Source of the DNA: RCIO01 sp040880025
Lineage (GTDB): Bacteria > Pseudomonadota > Alphaproteobacteria > Rhizobiales > Rhizobiaceae
NCBI GenBank assembly: GCA_040880025.1
Contig: JBBDJD010000012.1
Location: 1-64,000, forward strand
Direction of reading: 5' to 3'
Length of the DNA stretch: 64,000 nt
Both the position numbers and the translations under genes were made by a program. Positions within the stretch are counted from its first letter, which is position 1; each line of letters starts with the position of its first letter. This document shows positions 24,970-32,423 of this stretch, piece after piece. Under the pieces are notes generated by a model that worked only from the letters and a program-made list of their open reading frames with translations, was not told the origin of the DNA and did no database searches.

Positions 24970-25078
24970 TCAGGCCGAATATGCCTTTCCCTTCAGCGTG
25001 CGCTACGGTAGCCAACAATTTGAAAGCGACCTGTTCGGGCGAATTCTCGCCAATATGAACCACCGGTGCATCTGCCAT
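24887..25078 (-). CDS. Small hypothetical protein
   Basis: ATG 25078 is preceded by GGAGG at good distance and gives 63 residues. The sequence (MADAPVVHIGENSPEQVAFK and so on to YSECLQAARG) is well composed, helical and without low-complexity bias, and looks like a small conserved protein found in rhizobial accessory DNA. No function can be given. It sits between the ATPase gene and a transposase remnant. Confidence 0.65.
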   Translation of the reverse strand: MADAPVVHIGENSPEQVAFKLLATVAHAEGKGIFGLTSGNEKADRSYILGTYSECLQAARGHR

Positions 25079-25185
25079 TTGATCCTCCAACAATATGCGA
25101 TTGGAGACTAGCAGCCATCCGTGGAGAGTCGAGCCGCCAGCGCTTCCTTCGCTTGCGGATTGCCCGAAGCCTACGCGCCTTCTGC

Positions 25186-25437
25186 TTAGGCGTTCGCGGC
25201 TACACCAATCTGCCGATCGGTGAGGCGCTTGCCGGCGATCATGGAATGCAGATCGTCGTGACGTTCGGCATCGCTGATCTTTAGCGCCGCGCGACGATTG
25301 TAGCGGAAATCGAACTCGGCAAGGTAGCGCTGCAGATGCGCTTCGCCGCAATGCTGGTACGCGCCGATCATGCCGCGTTTGAGCGGCGTAGCGTGGACAG
25401 ATATCGGTGCCCCTTTCATCCAACCCCTTGTCCCCAC
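25186..25437 (-). pseudogene. IS1595/ISXO2-type transposase, C-terminal remnant
   Basis: Roughly 80 residues read GAYQHCGEAHLQRYLAEFDF, then RYNRRAALKI, HSMIAGKRLTDRQ: the conserved C-terminal end of the DDE domain of IS1595-family transposases. The N-terminal helix-turn-helix, zinc ribbon and first catalytic Asp are missing, and no terminal inverted repeats were recognised. It is a decayed fragment and marks past insertion in this islet. Confidence 0.85.
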
Positions 25438-25522
25438 TGACTATTCCCTACTCCCTACCCACCTTTCTATCCACGCCGCCCAAACCTTGCCCACAATGCC
25501 CGCAGATCAACGCGAGGCGGAA

Positions 25523-26209
25523 ATGGACTGGAACCTGGCAATCAAGCGCAACCGCGAGGCGCTCTCGCGTATCCTCGCGGCGCTGTTCGCGCTGGTCGGC
25601 TTGCCTGAGGGCCGGCCGGCATCCGGCCCGCTCACCCTGCCGCGCCATCTCCATGCCCATGCGCTGCGCATCCTGCGCGCCGCCGAATCCGCCATCCGCC
25701 GCCTCGTCGTGATTGCAGCGCGGGAGATCGACGTTCAGCCGCGTCCGGCCGGCGGCTTTTCCATGCAGGAATTCGGCGGAAAGCGTCAGGCCGACGCTGC
25801 GGTCCGCATCCCGGCCTTCCCGCTGCTCGACCCGTTGAGGAAATTCTCCTTCGATCCGCCACGGCGCGCCTCAAGGTTCATGCCGCGCATCTGCGTCGTG
25901 GGGTTTACCGAGCCTGCGCCACTGCCTGTAATACCGGTTCTGTCGCCCGACGATCCGGTCGCCGGGGCGGGCCTCTGCCGCCGCCTGCTTTCATCGCGCC
26001 GCGCGCTCGCCAACCTGCCGCGCGAGGCGCGCCGCCTCGCCCGCTGGCAGGCGCGGAACAGGCTCCGGAGCGGGCCGGGCCGTGTCGCGCCGCTGCGTTT
26101 CGGGGCCCCGCCCGGCAGGAGGAAGAGGCCCATCCATTTGGTGGACGACATCTTGAAGGAGTGCCACTCGCTGGCGCTGGACGTGCTCTCCCCTCCCGAT
26201 ACGTCGTGA
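25523..26209 (+). CDS. Conserved hypothetical protein, Arg/Pro rich
   Basis: From ATG 25523 the protein has 228 residues (an in-frame ATG at 25496 adds nine). It starts MDWNLAIKRNREALSRILAA, has a helical first third with L/A-rich helices, then an Arg- and Pro-rich middle and end. No signal peptide or clear membrane segment is seen. It has the high-GC composition of the core genome and resembles uncharacterised rhizobial proteins; I do not recognise a named domain. Confidence 0.65.
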   Translation: MDWNLAIKRNREALSRILAALFALVGLPEGRPASGPLTLPRHLHAHALRILRAAESAIRRLVVIAAREIDVQPRPAGGFSMQEFGGKRQADAAVRIPAFPLLDPLRKFSFDPPRRASRFMPRICVVGFTEPAPLPVIPVLSPDDPVAGAGLCRRLLSSRRALANLPREARRLARWQARNRLRSGPGRVAPLRFGAPPGRRKRPIHLVDDILKECHSLALDVLSPPDTS

Positions 26210-26271
26210 CTGAAGCAGCCTCTCCGCTGAATGGCGCGCGGCCGCTTTGCTTCGGGGAAGGGGACCGGCAA

Positions 26272-26304
26272 CAAAAAGGGGGGAGACGGCTCGCGCCGTC
26301 TCCC
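26272..26304 (-). terminator. Rho-independent terminator of the small membrane protein operon
   Basis: GGGAGACGGC (26281-26290) pairs perfectly with GCCGTCTCCC (26295-26304) around TCGC. On the minus strand the stem is followed by a C-run and five T. It lies about 20 bases after the stop of the 23-residue peptide gene. Confidence 0.88.
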
Positions 26305-26325
26305 CAGTTCGTGCTTGCGTGGAAT

Positions 26326-26397
26326 TCAGGTCAGCAGTGCGATCAGGATGATGATCGGGATCGGTATGCCTATCAGCCACAGCAAAATGGAGCGCAT
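26326..26397 (-). CDS. 23-residue single-pass membrane peptide
   Basis: The peptide is MRSILLWLIGIPIPIIILIALLT, only 23 residues, and is almost entirely hydrophobic with a PIP kink in the middle. The start ATG at 26397 has a near-perfect ribosome binding site (AGGAGGA). It is the last gene of a three-gene unit that ends at the terminator at 26272-26304. Very similar tiny peptides occur in other rhizobia, from memory. Function is unknown; a membrane-stress or subunit-modulating role is conceivable. Confidence 0.8.
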   Translation of the reverse strand: MRSILLWLIGIPIPIIILIALLT

Positions 26398-26424
26398 GGG
26401 TCTGTCCTCCTGATTGATGAAAGC

Positions 26425-27318
26425 CTAGCCGATGCGGTCGAACCACATCGGCACGACCGTGCCTTCGTCGCGGTGCCGTCCGCCTATTCCCGCCGCCCAG
26501 AAGGCGCCGGCGGCGCTGATCGCCAGCGAAGCGGCGGCGACGAATGCAGCGACAATCGAGAATTTGCGCGCACGCTCCGCTGCGGCCCGTGCGTCTTCCG
26601 CGATGGTCTGCGCGGACGCCGCCAATGCATCGGCGCGGCTCTGGGCTTCGTCCTGCGAAAGGCCGGTCTGCCGCGCGATGAGAGATGCAAGGTAGGACTG
26701 GTCGTCGTTCGAGACGCCGTCGCCTGCAATGCCGCGTCCTATGATCGCCGAGGCGTCGGCGCGCGCTTCCTCGCCGCCGGCCTCGCTCGGCGCGTCGGTG
26801 CGGAAGGCTGTCCCGATCGCGTAATCGATCAGCTCTTCATCGCTCTGTTCGGTGATGGCTGCGACCGTCTCCGCCGCGCTTCCGGCGGTCCCGGCCGCGA
26901 TGCCGAGCGCGCCGCTGGCGCCGATCGCCAGCATCACGCCGCCGATGACGACGCCGGTGCCCCAGACCGCCAGTCCGTGCATGCCGTCGCGGACGTCGGA
27001 TTCATGCTCGGTCGCGTCGAAAAGCCGCCGCCGAAGCCGGCCGGTCACATAGCCGCCGGCCATGAAGCTCGATACCTGCACCCAGACCAGCCAGACGCCG
27101 AAGGCGATGGCCAGTCCGACGGCCGACATGCCTTGGTTTTCGAAGGGCGAGGCCAGCGTCAGGCCCAGCGCCGAACCGAATGTCAGAAGTGCGATTGAAA
27201 TGGCCGATGCCACGATGGCGCCGACGAAGATCGCCGGCCAGTCGACATGGCTGCCATGATCGTTCGTGCCGGTGTCGGCGACGACGAGAGTTTCGGTGGT
27301 GTTTTCTGAGAGTGCCAT
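26425..27318 (-). CDS. Hypothetical multi-pass membrane protein
   Basis: ATG 27318 gives 297 residues. Four or five hydrophobic segments are visible: about 29-60 (AIFVGAIVASAISIALLTFG), 65-90, 115-145 (GVVIGGVMLAIGASGALGIA) and 255-285 near the C-terminus, with a long acidic soluble part (about 150-250) predicted to be helical and Ala-rich. It is flanked by two tiny membrane peptides on the same strand. No known domain is recognised. The upstream EcfG-type promoter suggests expression under general stress. Confidence 0.82.
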   Translation of the reverse strand: MALSENTTETLVVADTGTNDHGSHVDWPAIFVGAIVASAISIALLTFGSALGLTLASPFENQGMSAVGLAIAFGVWLVWVQVSSFMAGGYVTGRLRRRLFDATEHESDVRDGMHGLAVWGTGVVIGGVMLAIGASGALGIAAGTAGSAAETVAAITEQSDEELIDYAIGTAFRTDAPSEAGGEEARADASAIIGRGIAGDGVSNDDQSYLASLIARQTGLSQDEAQSRADALAASAQTIAEDARAAAERARKFSIVAAFVAAASLAISAAGAFWAAGIGGRHRDEGTVVPMWFDRIG

Positions 27319-27356
27319 GTTCGTTGTCCTGATTGGTTGACCGGGGTTGGGCAGGC

Positions 27357-27431
27357 TCACGAGAGCCCAAGCACCGACAGGATGAACATGATGACGACCA
27401 CTAGGCCGACGAGATAAATGATGCCGTTCAT
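27357..27431 (-). CDS. 24-residue single-pass membrane peptide
   Basis: The peptide MNGIIYLVGLVVVIMFILSV, followed by LGLS, is 24 residues long and consists of one membrane helix. ATG 27431 has GGAGGGA upstream. It is the first gene after the EcfG-type promoter and lies 38 bases before the larger membrane protein gene. Similar peptides are widespread in rhizobia, to my memory, but not functionally described. Confidence 0.8.
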   Translation of the reverse strand: MNGIIYLVGLVVVIMFILSVLGLS

Positions 27432-27461
27432 GGGAACTCCCTCCAGCTAAGGTTGAAGGAA

Positions 27462-27486
27462 AACGCCGGGATGGCGTTTAGGTTCC
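27462..27486 (-). promoter_or_regulatory. EcfG-type (general stress) promoter
   Basis: On the minus strand GGAAC (27482-27486) and CGTT (27462-27465) are separated by 16 bases. Transcription would start about 25 bases before the 24-residue peptide gene and can run through all three genes to the terminator at 26272-26304. Confidence 0.72.
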
Positions 27487-27558
27487 CGCCATCGGCACCC
27501 GATTGAAATCCGCCCCGTCCAGACGTAGTGTGCGGCGCTGGTCTCATTGGGGGAAGCC

Positions 27559-27969
27559 ATGCCTTTCATAGCCACCTTGTATTTTCGCACCGCCATCGTC
27601 CTGCTGATCGTCGGCATCGGCATGGGCATTCACATGTCGATCGTCGGTGACCACTCCGTCATGGGCGCGCACGCCCATCTCAACCTGCTCGGCTGGGTCA
27701 CGTCGGCCCTGTTCGGAACCTATCATGCGCTCAACCCGGCCAAGGCCGCGGGGCGCCTGCCGGTGCTGCAATACGCCGTCTACATGATCGGCATACTGAT
27801 CATGATCCCGGCTCTTTATGTGATGCTGGGCGGCAATCCGGGCGCCGAGCCGGTGGTCGCCGCAGGCTCGCTGGTCGTCTTCGCCGGTGTGCTTCTGTTC
27901 GGCTGGATCGTCTTCGCCGGCGACAGCAAGCAGAGTGCAGGCATGGGCATGCGCCAGCCGGCCGAATAG
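27559..27969 (+). CDS. Small membrane protein related to heme-copper oxidase subunit I
   Basis: ATG 27559 (GGGGGAAG upstream) gives 136 residues with four membrane segments. The segment GMGIHMSIVGDHSVMGAHAH followed by LNLLGWV matches the first helices of cbb3/NorB-like subunit I proteins, with several His residues near the membrane face. The protein is far too short for an oxidase. Similar short proteins are usually annotated as cytochrome oxidase subunit I-like of unknown role. Confidence 0.75.
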   Translation: MPFIATLYFRTAIVLLIVGIGMGIHMSIVGDHSVMGAHAHLNLLGWVTSALFGTYHALNPAKAAGRLPVLQYAVYMIGILIMIPALYVMLGGNPGAEPVVAAGSLVVFAGVLLFGWIVFAGDSKQSAGMGMRQPAE

Positions 27970-28009
27970 GAAGGCATCGCGTCGGCGCGCGGATATTCCG
28001 CGCCCGGCC

Positions 28010-28336
28010 CTACGCCGCCTGCGACGTTCCGTGCAGCTTCTTGAGTTTTGACGTGTCGACCGCGCGTTCGGCGTGCCAGAGATCGTGGCTTTGCTGCAGC
28101 CTGAACCAGATGCCCGGACCGTTGCCGAGCACATGGCCGAGTTTGACCGCCATCTCGGCTGTAATTCCGTGCTTTTCGGTCAGGATGCCGTGCAGCATCT
28201 GACGCGAAATGCCAAGCGCCGCAGCGAACTTGGATTTGGAAATCTCGCCGTCCTCCAGAACGATGCCGCGTAAAATCGCGCCGGGGTGCACCGGCGGACG
28301 GTTCGGATCGCGAAGGCTCCTGCGCTGACTGGCCAT
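28010..28336 (-). CDS. higA: HigA-type antitoxin, XRE family
   Basis: The 108-residue protein has a helix-turn-helix (residues about 35-80) of the HigA/VapI type: HPGAILRGIVLEDGEISKSK, then AALGISRQMLHGILTEKHGI. It should bind and neutralise the HigB toxin encoded eight bases upstream and repress the operon. ATG 28336 is preceded by GAGAG. In the higBA layout the toxin gene comes first, as here. Confidence 0.93.
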   Translation of the reverse strand: MASQRRSLRDPNRPPVHPGAILRGIVLEDGEISKSKFAAALGISRQMLHGILTEKHGITAEMAVKLGHVLGNGPGIWFRLQQSHDLWHAERAVDTSKLKKLHGTSQAA

Positions 28337-28344
28337 CTTATCTC

Positions 28345-28623
28345 TCAATGATAGTCTTCGTAATCGATTGCGAGTGCATCCTCACCCTCGAACGAGAAAG
28401 TGATGCACCAGTTCCCGTTTATATGCACCGACCAGCGCGAGGGATTTTCGCCGGACAATTTGTGAAAATCGAGCTTTGCCAAGTTCATCTGCTCTGGCGA
28501 ATTGGCCTCATCGAGAAGCCCGAGAACGAGTTCGATTTTCCTCAGATGTTGCGGGTTCAACCCCCGCCCATCGCTCTTCTCAAAAAACCGCTTCAGCGCT
28601 CGGCTGCGAAAGGAGAGGATCAC
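28345..28623 (-). CDS. higB: HigB-type toxin (RelE superfamily mRNA interferase)
   Basis: The 92-residue protein starts with GTG 28623 (AGGAG upstream) and has the HigB/GraT appearance: ILSFRSRALKRFFEKSDGRG at the N-terminus, LDFHKLSGENPSRWSVHIN in the centre, and a WCITFSFEGEDALAIDYEDYH end. Toxins of this family cleave mRNA at the ribosome. It is complete, and the antitoxin gene follows. Confidence 0.93.
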   Translation of the reverse strand: MILSFRSRALKRFFEKSDGRGLNPQHLRKIELVLGLLDEANSPEQMNLAKLDFHKLSGENPSRWSVHINGNWCITFSFEGEDALAIDYEDYH

Positions 28624-28690
28624 GATAAAGGCTCCTACAATCGTGGTTGATCACTCGGCAGTCTCCTTTCCATTCCGCTTCACAATTGAA

Positions 28691-28728
28691 GCTAACATGT
28701 AAATTAGCGCTTTACATTTTTATGTCAA
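28691..28728 (-). promoter_or_regulatory. higBA promoter with overlapping operator
   Basis: ATGTAAA (28697-28703) and TTTACAT (28711-28717) form a perfect inverted repeat with a seven-base spacer; GCTAA/TTAGC (28691-28695/28704-28708) is a second overlapping dyad. On the minus strand TTGACA (28723-28728) and TAATTT (28701-28706) with a 16-base spacer make a good sigma-70 promoter covered by the dyad, consistent with repression by HigA. Confidence 0.75.
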
Positions 28729-28752
28729 GCGGAACTTGACAGCAATTGCGGA

Positions 28753-30348
28753 TTACGCCGCCTGCGCCTTGTCCGTCGCCTGGTAGTCCTTCACCGCCTC
28801 GAAGCGCACCGCTTTCCAGCGCTCGGCCTCATAGTTGAGGCCGAATTCGTGCGGCGCCAGGAACACCGGGTCGCCGTCGAGGTCACGGGCGATGTCGCCC
28901 TTGTGGGCATCCATGAAACGCTGAAGCTCCGCCTTCTCCGCCGATATCCAGCGGCAGATTGAAAAGCGCGCCACCTCGAAATCGACCGGCAGGGAATATT
29001 CGGCTTCGAGCCGCATCTTCAGGACGTCGAGCTGCAGCGCGCCGACCACGCCGACCATCGCCGGCGAGCCGTCTTCCGGCAGGAACAGCTGCACGACGCC
29101 CTCCTCGGCCATCTGTTGCAGAGCCTCTTTCAGCTTCTTTGCCTTCATCGCGTCGCCGAGCCGCACGCGGCGCAAAATCTCCGGCGCGAAATTCGGCACG
29201 CCGCGGAAGAACAGCTCCTCGCCCTCCGTCAGCGTGTCGCCGATCCGCAACGTGCCGTGATTGGGAATGCCCACCACATCGCCGGCAAACGCCTCGTCGG
29301 CGGTCACCCGGCTCTTGGCGAAGAAGAATTGCGGCGCGGTCACCGAGAGCGGCTTGCCGGTGCGCGTCAGCTTCGCCTTCATGCCGCGCTGCAGCCTGCC
29401 CGAGCACACCCGCACGAAGGCGATGCGGTCGCGGTGGTTGGGGTCCATGTTGGCCTGTATCTTGAAAACGAAGGAGGTCATCTTGTCCTCGGTGGCCTCC
29501 ACCCGCCGCCGGTCCGCCTCCTGCGCGCGCGGCTGCGGCGCCCATGCGCCCAGCGCCTCGATCAGATCGCGCACGCCGTAGTTCCTGAGAGCCGAGCCGA
29601 AAAACACCGGCGTCAGATGCCCCTCGCGGAAGGCATTCAGGTCAAAGGGTCTGCACGCCTCCCGCGCCAGTTCCATTTCCTCGGTGAAGGCCTCACGCTC
29701 GTTTTCCGGCAAGAGCCCCGCGACCTGCTCCGACTGCGGTCCGTTGACGTCGGTCCGCTCGACCTCGTCGTCGCCATGGCGGATCGCGTTGTCGGCGAGA
29801 TGGTAGGTGCCGGAAAAGCTCCGCCCCCGACCGATCGGCCAGGTCACGGGTGCTGTATCCAGCGCCAGTTTGGCCTCGATCTCGTCGAGAATCTCGAACG
29901 GGTCGCGCGTCTCGCGGTCCATCTTGTTGACGAAGGTGATGATCGGAATATCGCGCAGCCGGCAAACCTCGAACAGCTTCAGCGTGCGCGGCTCGATGCC
30001 CTTGGCCGCGTCGATCACCATCACCGCGCTGTCGACCGCCGTCAGTGTTCGATAGGTATCGTCGGAAAAGTCCTCATGGCCCGGCGTGTCAAGGAGGTTG
30101 AAGACGTGGTCGCCATATTCGAAGGTCATCACCGAGGTGACGACCGAGATACCGCGCTCGCGCTCGATCTTCATCCAGTCGGACCGCGTCTGGATCTTGT
30201 CCCGCTTGGCCTTCACCTCGCCGGCGAGCTGGATCGCGCCGCCGAACAGAAGCAGCTTTTCCGTCAGCGTCGTCTTGCCGGCGTCCGGGTGCGAAATGAT
30301 CGCGAATGTGCGGCGGCGCGCCACCGCCTGCTCTATTTTCTCGGCCAT
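28753..30348 (-). CDS. prfC: Peptide chain release factor 3
   Basis: RF3 is the GTPase that recycles RF1/RF2 after peptide release. The 531 residues match the family length. GTPase motifs are G1 SHPDAGKTTLTEK near residue 20, the switch region ERERGISVVTSVMTFEY, G3 DTPGHEDFSDDTYRTL and G4 NKMDRE. The C-terminal domains follow in the usual order. It stands alone between higBA and the amidotransferase gene. Confidence 0.97.
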   Translation of the reverse strand: MAEKIEQAVARRRTFAIISHPDAGKTTLTEKLLLFGGAIQLAGEVKAKRDKIQTRSDWMKIERERGISVVTSVMTFEYGDHVFNLLDTPGHEDFSDDTYRTLTAVDSAVMVIDAAKGIEPRTLKLFEVCRLRDIPIITFVNKMDRETRDPFEILDEIEAKLALDTAPVTWPIGRGRSFSGTYHLADNAIRHGDDEVERTDVNGPQSEQVAGLLPENEREAFTEEMELAREACRPFDLNAFREGHLTPVFFGSALRNYGVRDLIEALGAWAPQPRAQEADRRRVEATEDKMTSFVFKIQANMDPNHRDRIAFVRVCSGRLQRGMKAKLTRTGKPLSVTAPQFFFAKSRVTADEAFAGDVVGIPNHGTLRIGDTLTEGEELFFRGVPNFAPEILRRVRLGDAMKAKKLKEALQQMAEEGVVQLFLPEDGSPAMVGVVGALQLDVLKMRLEAEYSLPVDFEVARFSICRWISAEKAELQRFMDAHKGDIARDLDGDPVFLAPHEFGLNYEAERWKAVRFEAVKDYQATDKAQAA

Positions 30349-30422
30349 GTCAGGGGTTCCGTTCGATGCGCGGGCTTATAGCGGCACCATGCGGGTGTGT
30401 CGAACGGGAATTTGGGGCGCGG

Positions 30423-31217
30423 CTACACCGCCACCGCCAGCCGCTCCTCGACCGGCACAAACGGCCGCACTGCCACGCCCTCGGCCGTCACCGTCACGAA
30501 GCTGCCTGCCGGCACGGGCTGCCAGGCCGCGCCGTTGCCGTCGAGCGGCTCCGACACCAGCGAGCGCCCATGTCTGCTTTCCGACAGGTAGAGCGTCGGC
30601 GCGAAGCGGTCGGTGGCGTAGCGCACCGCATGCAGCGCTTGACCGTCGGAAAGGGCGGCGGTCAGCCTGATATGCGGTTCGATGCCGGCGCGCCGCGCCG
30701 CGGTGATCACCCGTGCAACCGCGCGTTCGCTCGCGCCCTGCGGATCGGCGTTGAGCCCTTCGTCCAGCATGATGAGGAACAGCAGTTCGGAATCGGTCGT
30801 GCCGTGACGGCAGGCATAGAGCGTATCGGGCAGGCTGTTTTCCAGTTCGCGCCGGATCACGCCGAAGTCGCCGATCTGCCCGTTATGCATGAAGGCCCAG
30901 CGCCCGCAGGCAAACGGATGGCAGTTGTCGCGGCTGGTCGCGCCCACGGTCGAGGCGCGCACATGGGCGAGGAACAGCCGCGAGCGCACCTGCCGGCAAA
31001 GATGCAGAAGGTTCGGGTCCGACCATGCGGGCAGGATGTCGCGATAGAGTCCCGGCTCCTCGCGCTCGCCATACCAGGCGACGCCGAAACCGTCGCCATT
31101 GGTGGCGGTCTTGGCCTCCTGCGCGCAATGGCTCTGCGCGATCAGCGAATGGCTGGGCGCCGAAACGATATCTTCCAGGAAGATCGCATCGCCGAGATAG
31201 GCTGCCCAGCGGCACAT
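30423..31217 (-). CDS. Class II glutamine amidotransferase (YafJ/EgtC-like)
   Basis: The 264-residue protein begins MCRWAAYLGD, so Cys2 becomes the N-terminal nucleophile after Met removal. Other Ntn-amidotransferase features are NGDGFGVAWYG, FLAHVRASTVG, NCHPFACGRWAFMHNGQIGDF and a TTDSELLFL segment. No synthase domain is attached, so it may release ammonia for a partner or act on gamma-glutamyl compounds, as EgtC does; no ergothioneine genes are near. It starts three bases after the DUF6356 gene and is translated with it. Confidence 0.92.
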   Translation of the reverse strand: MCRWAAYLGDAIFLEDIVSAPSHSLIAQSHCAQEAKTATNGDGFGVAWYGEREEPGLYRDILPAWSDPNLLHLCRQVRSRLFLAHVRASTVGATSRDNCHPFACGRWAFMHNGQIGDFGVIRRELENSLPDTLYACRHGTTDSELLFLIMLDEGLNADPQGASERAVARVITAARRAGIEPHIRLTAALSDGQALHAVRYATDRFAPTLYLSESRHGRSLVSEPLDGNGAAWQPVPAGSFVTVTAEGVAVRPFVPVEERLAVAV

Positions 31218-31220
31218 GTC

Positions 31221-31436
31221 TCAGCGACCGCGATTGTGGGTGCGCTCGGCCAGTTCGCGCACGATGCGGCTGGCCGTCGTCTCGAACAGGAACGGCAAAA
31301 GCGCATGCACCAGCGCGGCGCCCGCCGCCAGCGCCAGCCGTGACGAAAACCATGCCGCGAAGGCCATGTGGCCGAAATAGCTTTCGCCCGCTGTTTCGGG
31401 ATGTGCGGTGAAGAGTTGGGCAATGCGGGCGGTCAT
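31221..31436 (-). CDS. DUF6356 family small protein
   Basis: The 71-residue protein has the conserved FTAHPETAGESYFGHMAFA start and a hydrophobic region ending LVHALLPFLFETTASR, which matches the DUF6356 pattern. Function is unknown. It is followed after three bases by the amidotransferase gene and diverges from the Lrp-type regulator gene. Confidence 0.88.
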   Translation of the reverse strand: MTARIAQLFTAHPETAGESYFGHMAFAAWFSSRLALAAGAALVHALLPFLFETTASRIVRELAERTHNRGR

Positions 31437-31490
31437 GGCGGGTCTCCGATTCGGCTGAATTGCCGAACGATGCCACTTTCATCGCTGCCA

Positions 31491-31540
31491 ATTGTCCCAA
31501 TCAATCCTTGAAAATGAGTAACTGGTGGGACAATGTCCCA
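31491..31540. promoter_or_regulatory. Dyad array upstream of the Lrp/AsnC gene
   Basis: ATTGTCCCA (31491-31499) and TGGGACAAT (31526-31534) are perfect inverted copies 26 bases apart. The right copy is part of a further palindrome, GGGACA-A-TGTCCC (31527-31539). The array lies directly before the regulator start at 31544 and within 55-105 bases of the divergent DUF6356 gene, fitting Lrp-type binding and control of both directions. Confidence 0.65.
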
Positions 31541-31543
31541 AGA

Positions 31544-32014
31544 ATGAGCGAGGAATTGGACGCAACCGACCGCCGCCTGTTGGCCGAACTGCAGCGCGAC
31601 GCCACGCTGACCGTCGACCAGCTGTCCGATCGTCTCGGCCTGTCGCGCAACGCCTGCTGGCGGCGCATGAAGCTTCTGGAGGAGCGCGGCGTCATCAAGG
31701 GCAGGGTAGCGCTGGTCGATCCCGAAAGGCTGGGCCTCGGCCTTTCGGTGTTCGTCATCATCCGAACCTCGAATCATGATCCGGACTGGCTGACGAAGTT
31801 CCGCGAGGCGGTCGTGTCGTTTCCCGAGATCATCGGCGTCTACCGCATGTCGGGCGACCTCGACTACATCCTGCGCGCACGGGTGGCGGATGTGAAAGCC
31901 TATGACCGGCTCTACCAGCGCCTGATCGCCAAAGTGCCGCTCAACGACGTCTCCGCCTCCTTCGTCATGGAGGAGATCAAGGAAACCACCGTGGTGCCGG
32001 TCGAGCTTCGCTAG
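31544..32014 (+). CDS. Lrp/AsnC family transcriptional regulator
   Basis: ATG 31544 gives 156 residues (in-frame upstream starts at 31460 and 31514 are less likely because they would place the operator inside the gene). An N-terminal winged helix-turn-helix (LDATDRRLLAELQRDATLTV, then DQLSDRLGLSRNACWRRMK) is followed by the RAM ligand domain. The effector is probably an amino acid, but the sequence does not show which. The dyads upstream suggest autoregulation and control of the divergent pair. Confidence 0.94.
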   Translation: MSEELDATDRRLLAELQRDATLTVDQLSDRLGLSRNACWRRMKLLEERGVIKGRVALVDPERLGLGLSVFVIIRTSNHDPDWLTKFREAVVSFPEIIGVYRMSGDLDYILRARVADVKAYDRLYQRLIAKVPLNDVSASFVMEEIKETTVVPVELR

Positions 32015-32070
32015 GCATCCTTCCCGCCTCATGCTGCCGTCGCGCCACTGCGCGTCCCACGCAATTCCGG

Positions 32071-32099
32071 TTGACTCTATCGTCAGTTCATACTAATCA
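32071..32099 (+). promoter_or_regulatory. Sigma-70 type promoter of the ArsR-SRPBCC pair
   Basis: TTGACT (32071-32076) and TAATCA (32094-32099) are separated by 17 bases. The -10 is only six bases before the ATG at 32106, so the transcript would be nearly leaderless; no clear ribosome binding site is visible. Confidence 0.55.
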
Positions 32100-32105
32100 T
32101 AAGCT

Positions 32106-32423
32106 ATGACTGTTGATAGCGCACAGCTGACCGCCCTTGGCGACCCGACCCGCCGGGCGATCTTCGAGCTGATCGCGGATCGTCCGCGCTCGGTCGCCGA
32201 GATCACGCGGCAGGTGACGGTATCGCAATCGGCCGTTTCCCAGCATCTCAGGGTGCTTCGGGAATCGCGCCTGGTCCGCGCCGAGCCGAAAGGCGCCAGC
32301 AACGTCTACCACATCGACCCGCACGGGCTTGGCCAGATGCGCGCCTGGCTCGACCGGTTCTGGAGCAAAACGCTGGCGGCCTACAAGGTGGCCGTCGAGC
32401 AACCGCCCAAGGAGTCACAATGA
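32106..32423 (+). CDS. ArsR family regulator paired with an SRPBCC protein
   Basis: The 105-residue protein is a winged helix repressor: LTALGDPTRRAIFELIADRP at the start and the recognition helix in VSQSAVSQHLRVLRESRLV. No metal-binding Cys motif is present, so it belongs to the non-metal ArsR group. Its stop overlaps the ATG of the SRPBCC gene by four bases. This pairing is very common in alphaproteobacteria. Confidence 0.94.
   Translation: MTVDSAQLTALGDPTRRAIFELIADRPRSVAEITRQVTVSQSAVSQHLRVLRESRLVRAEPKGASNVYHIDPHGLGQMRAWLDRFWSKTLAAYKVAVEQPPKESQ

Noticed and set aside
27987..28003. GC-rich 6-bp stem between the oxidase-like gene and higA
   Set aside because: Short stem with no T-tract on either strand; too weak to call a terminator.
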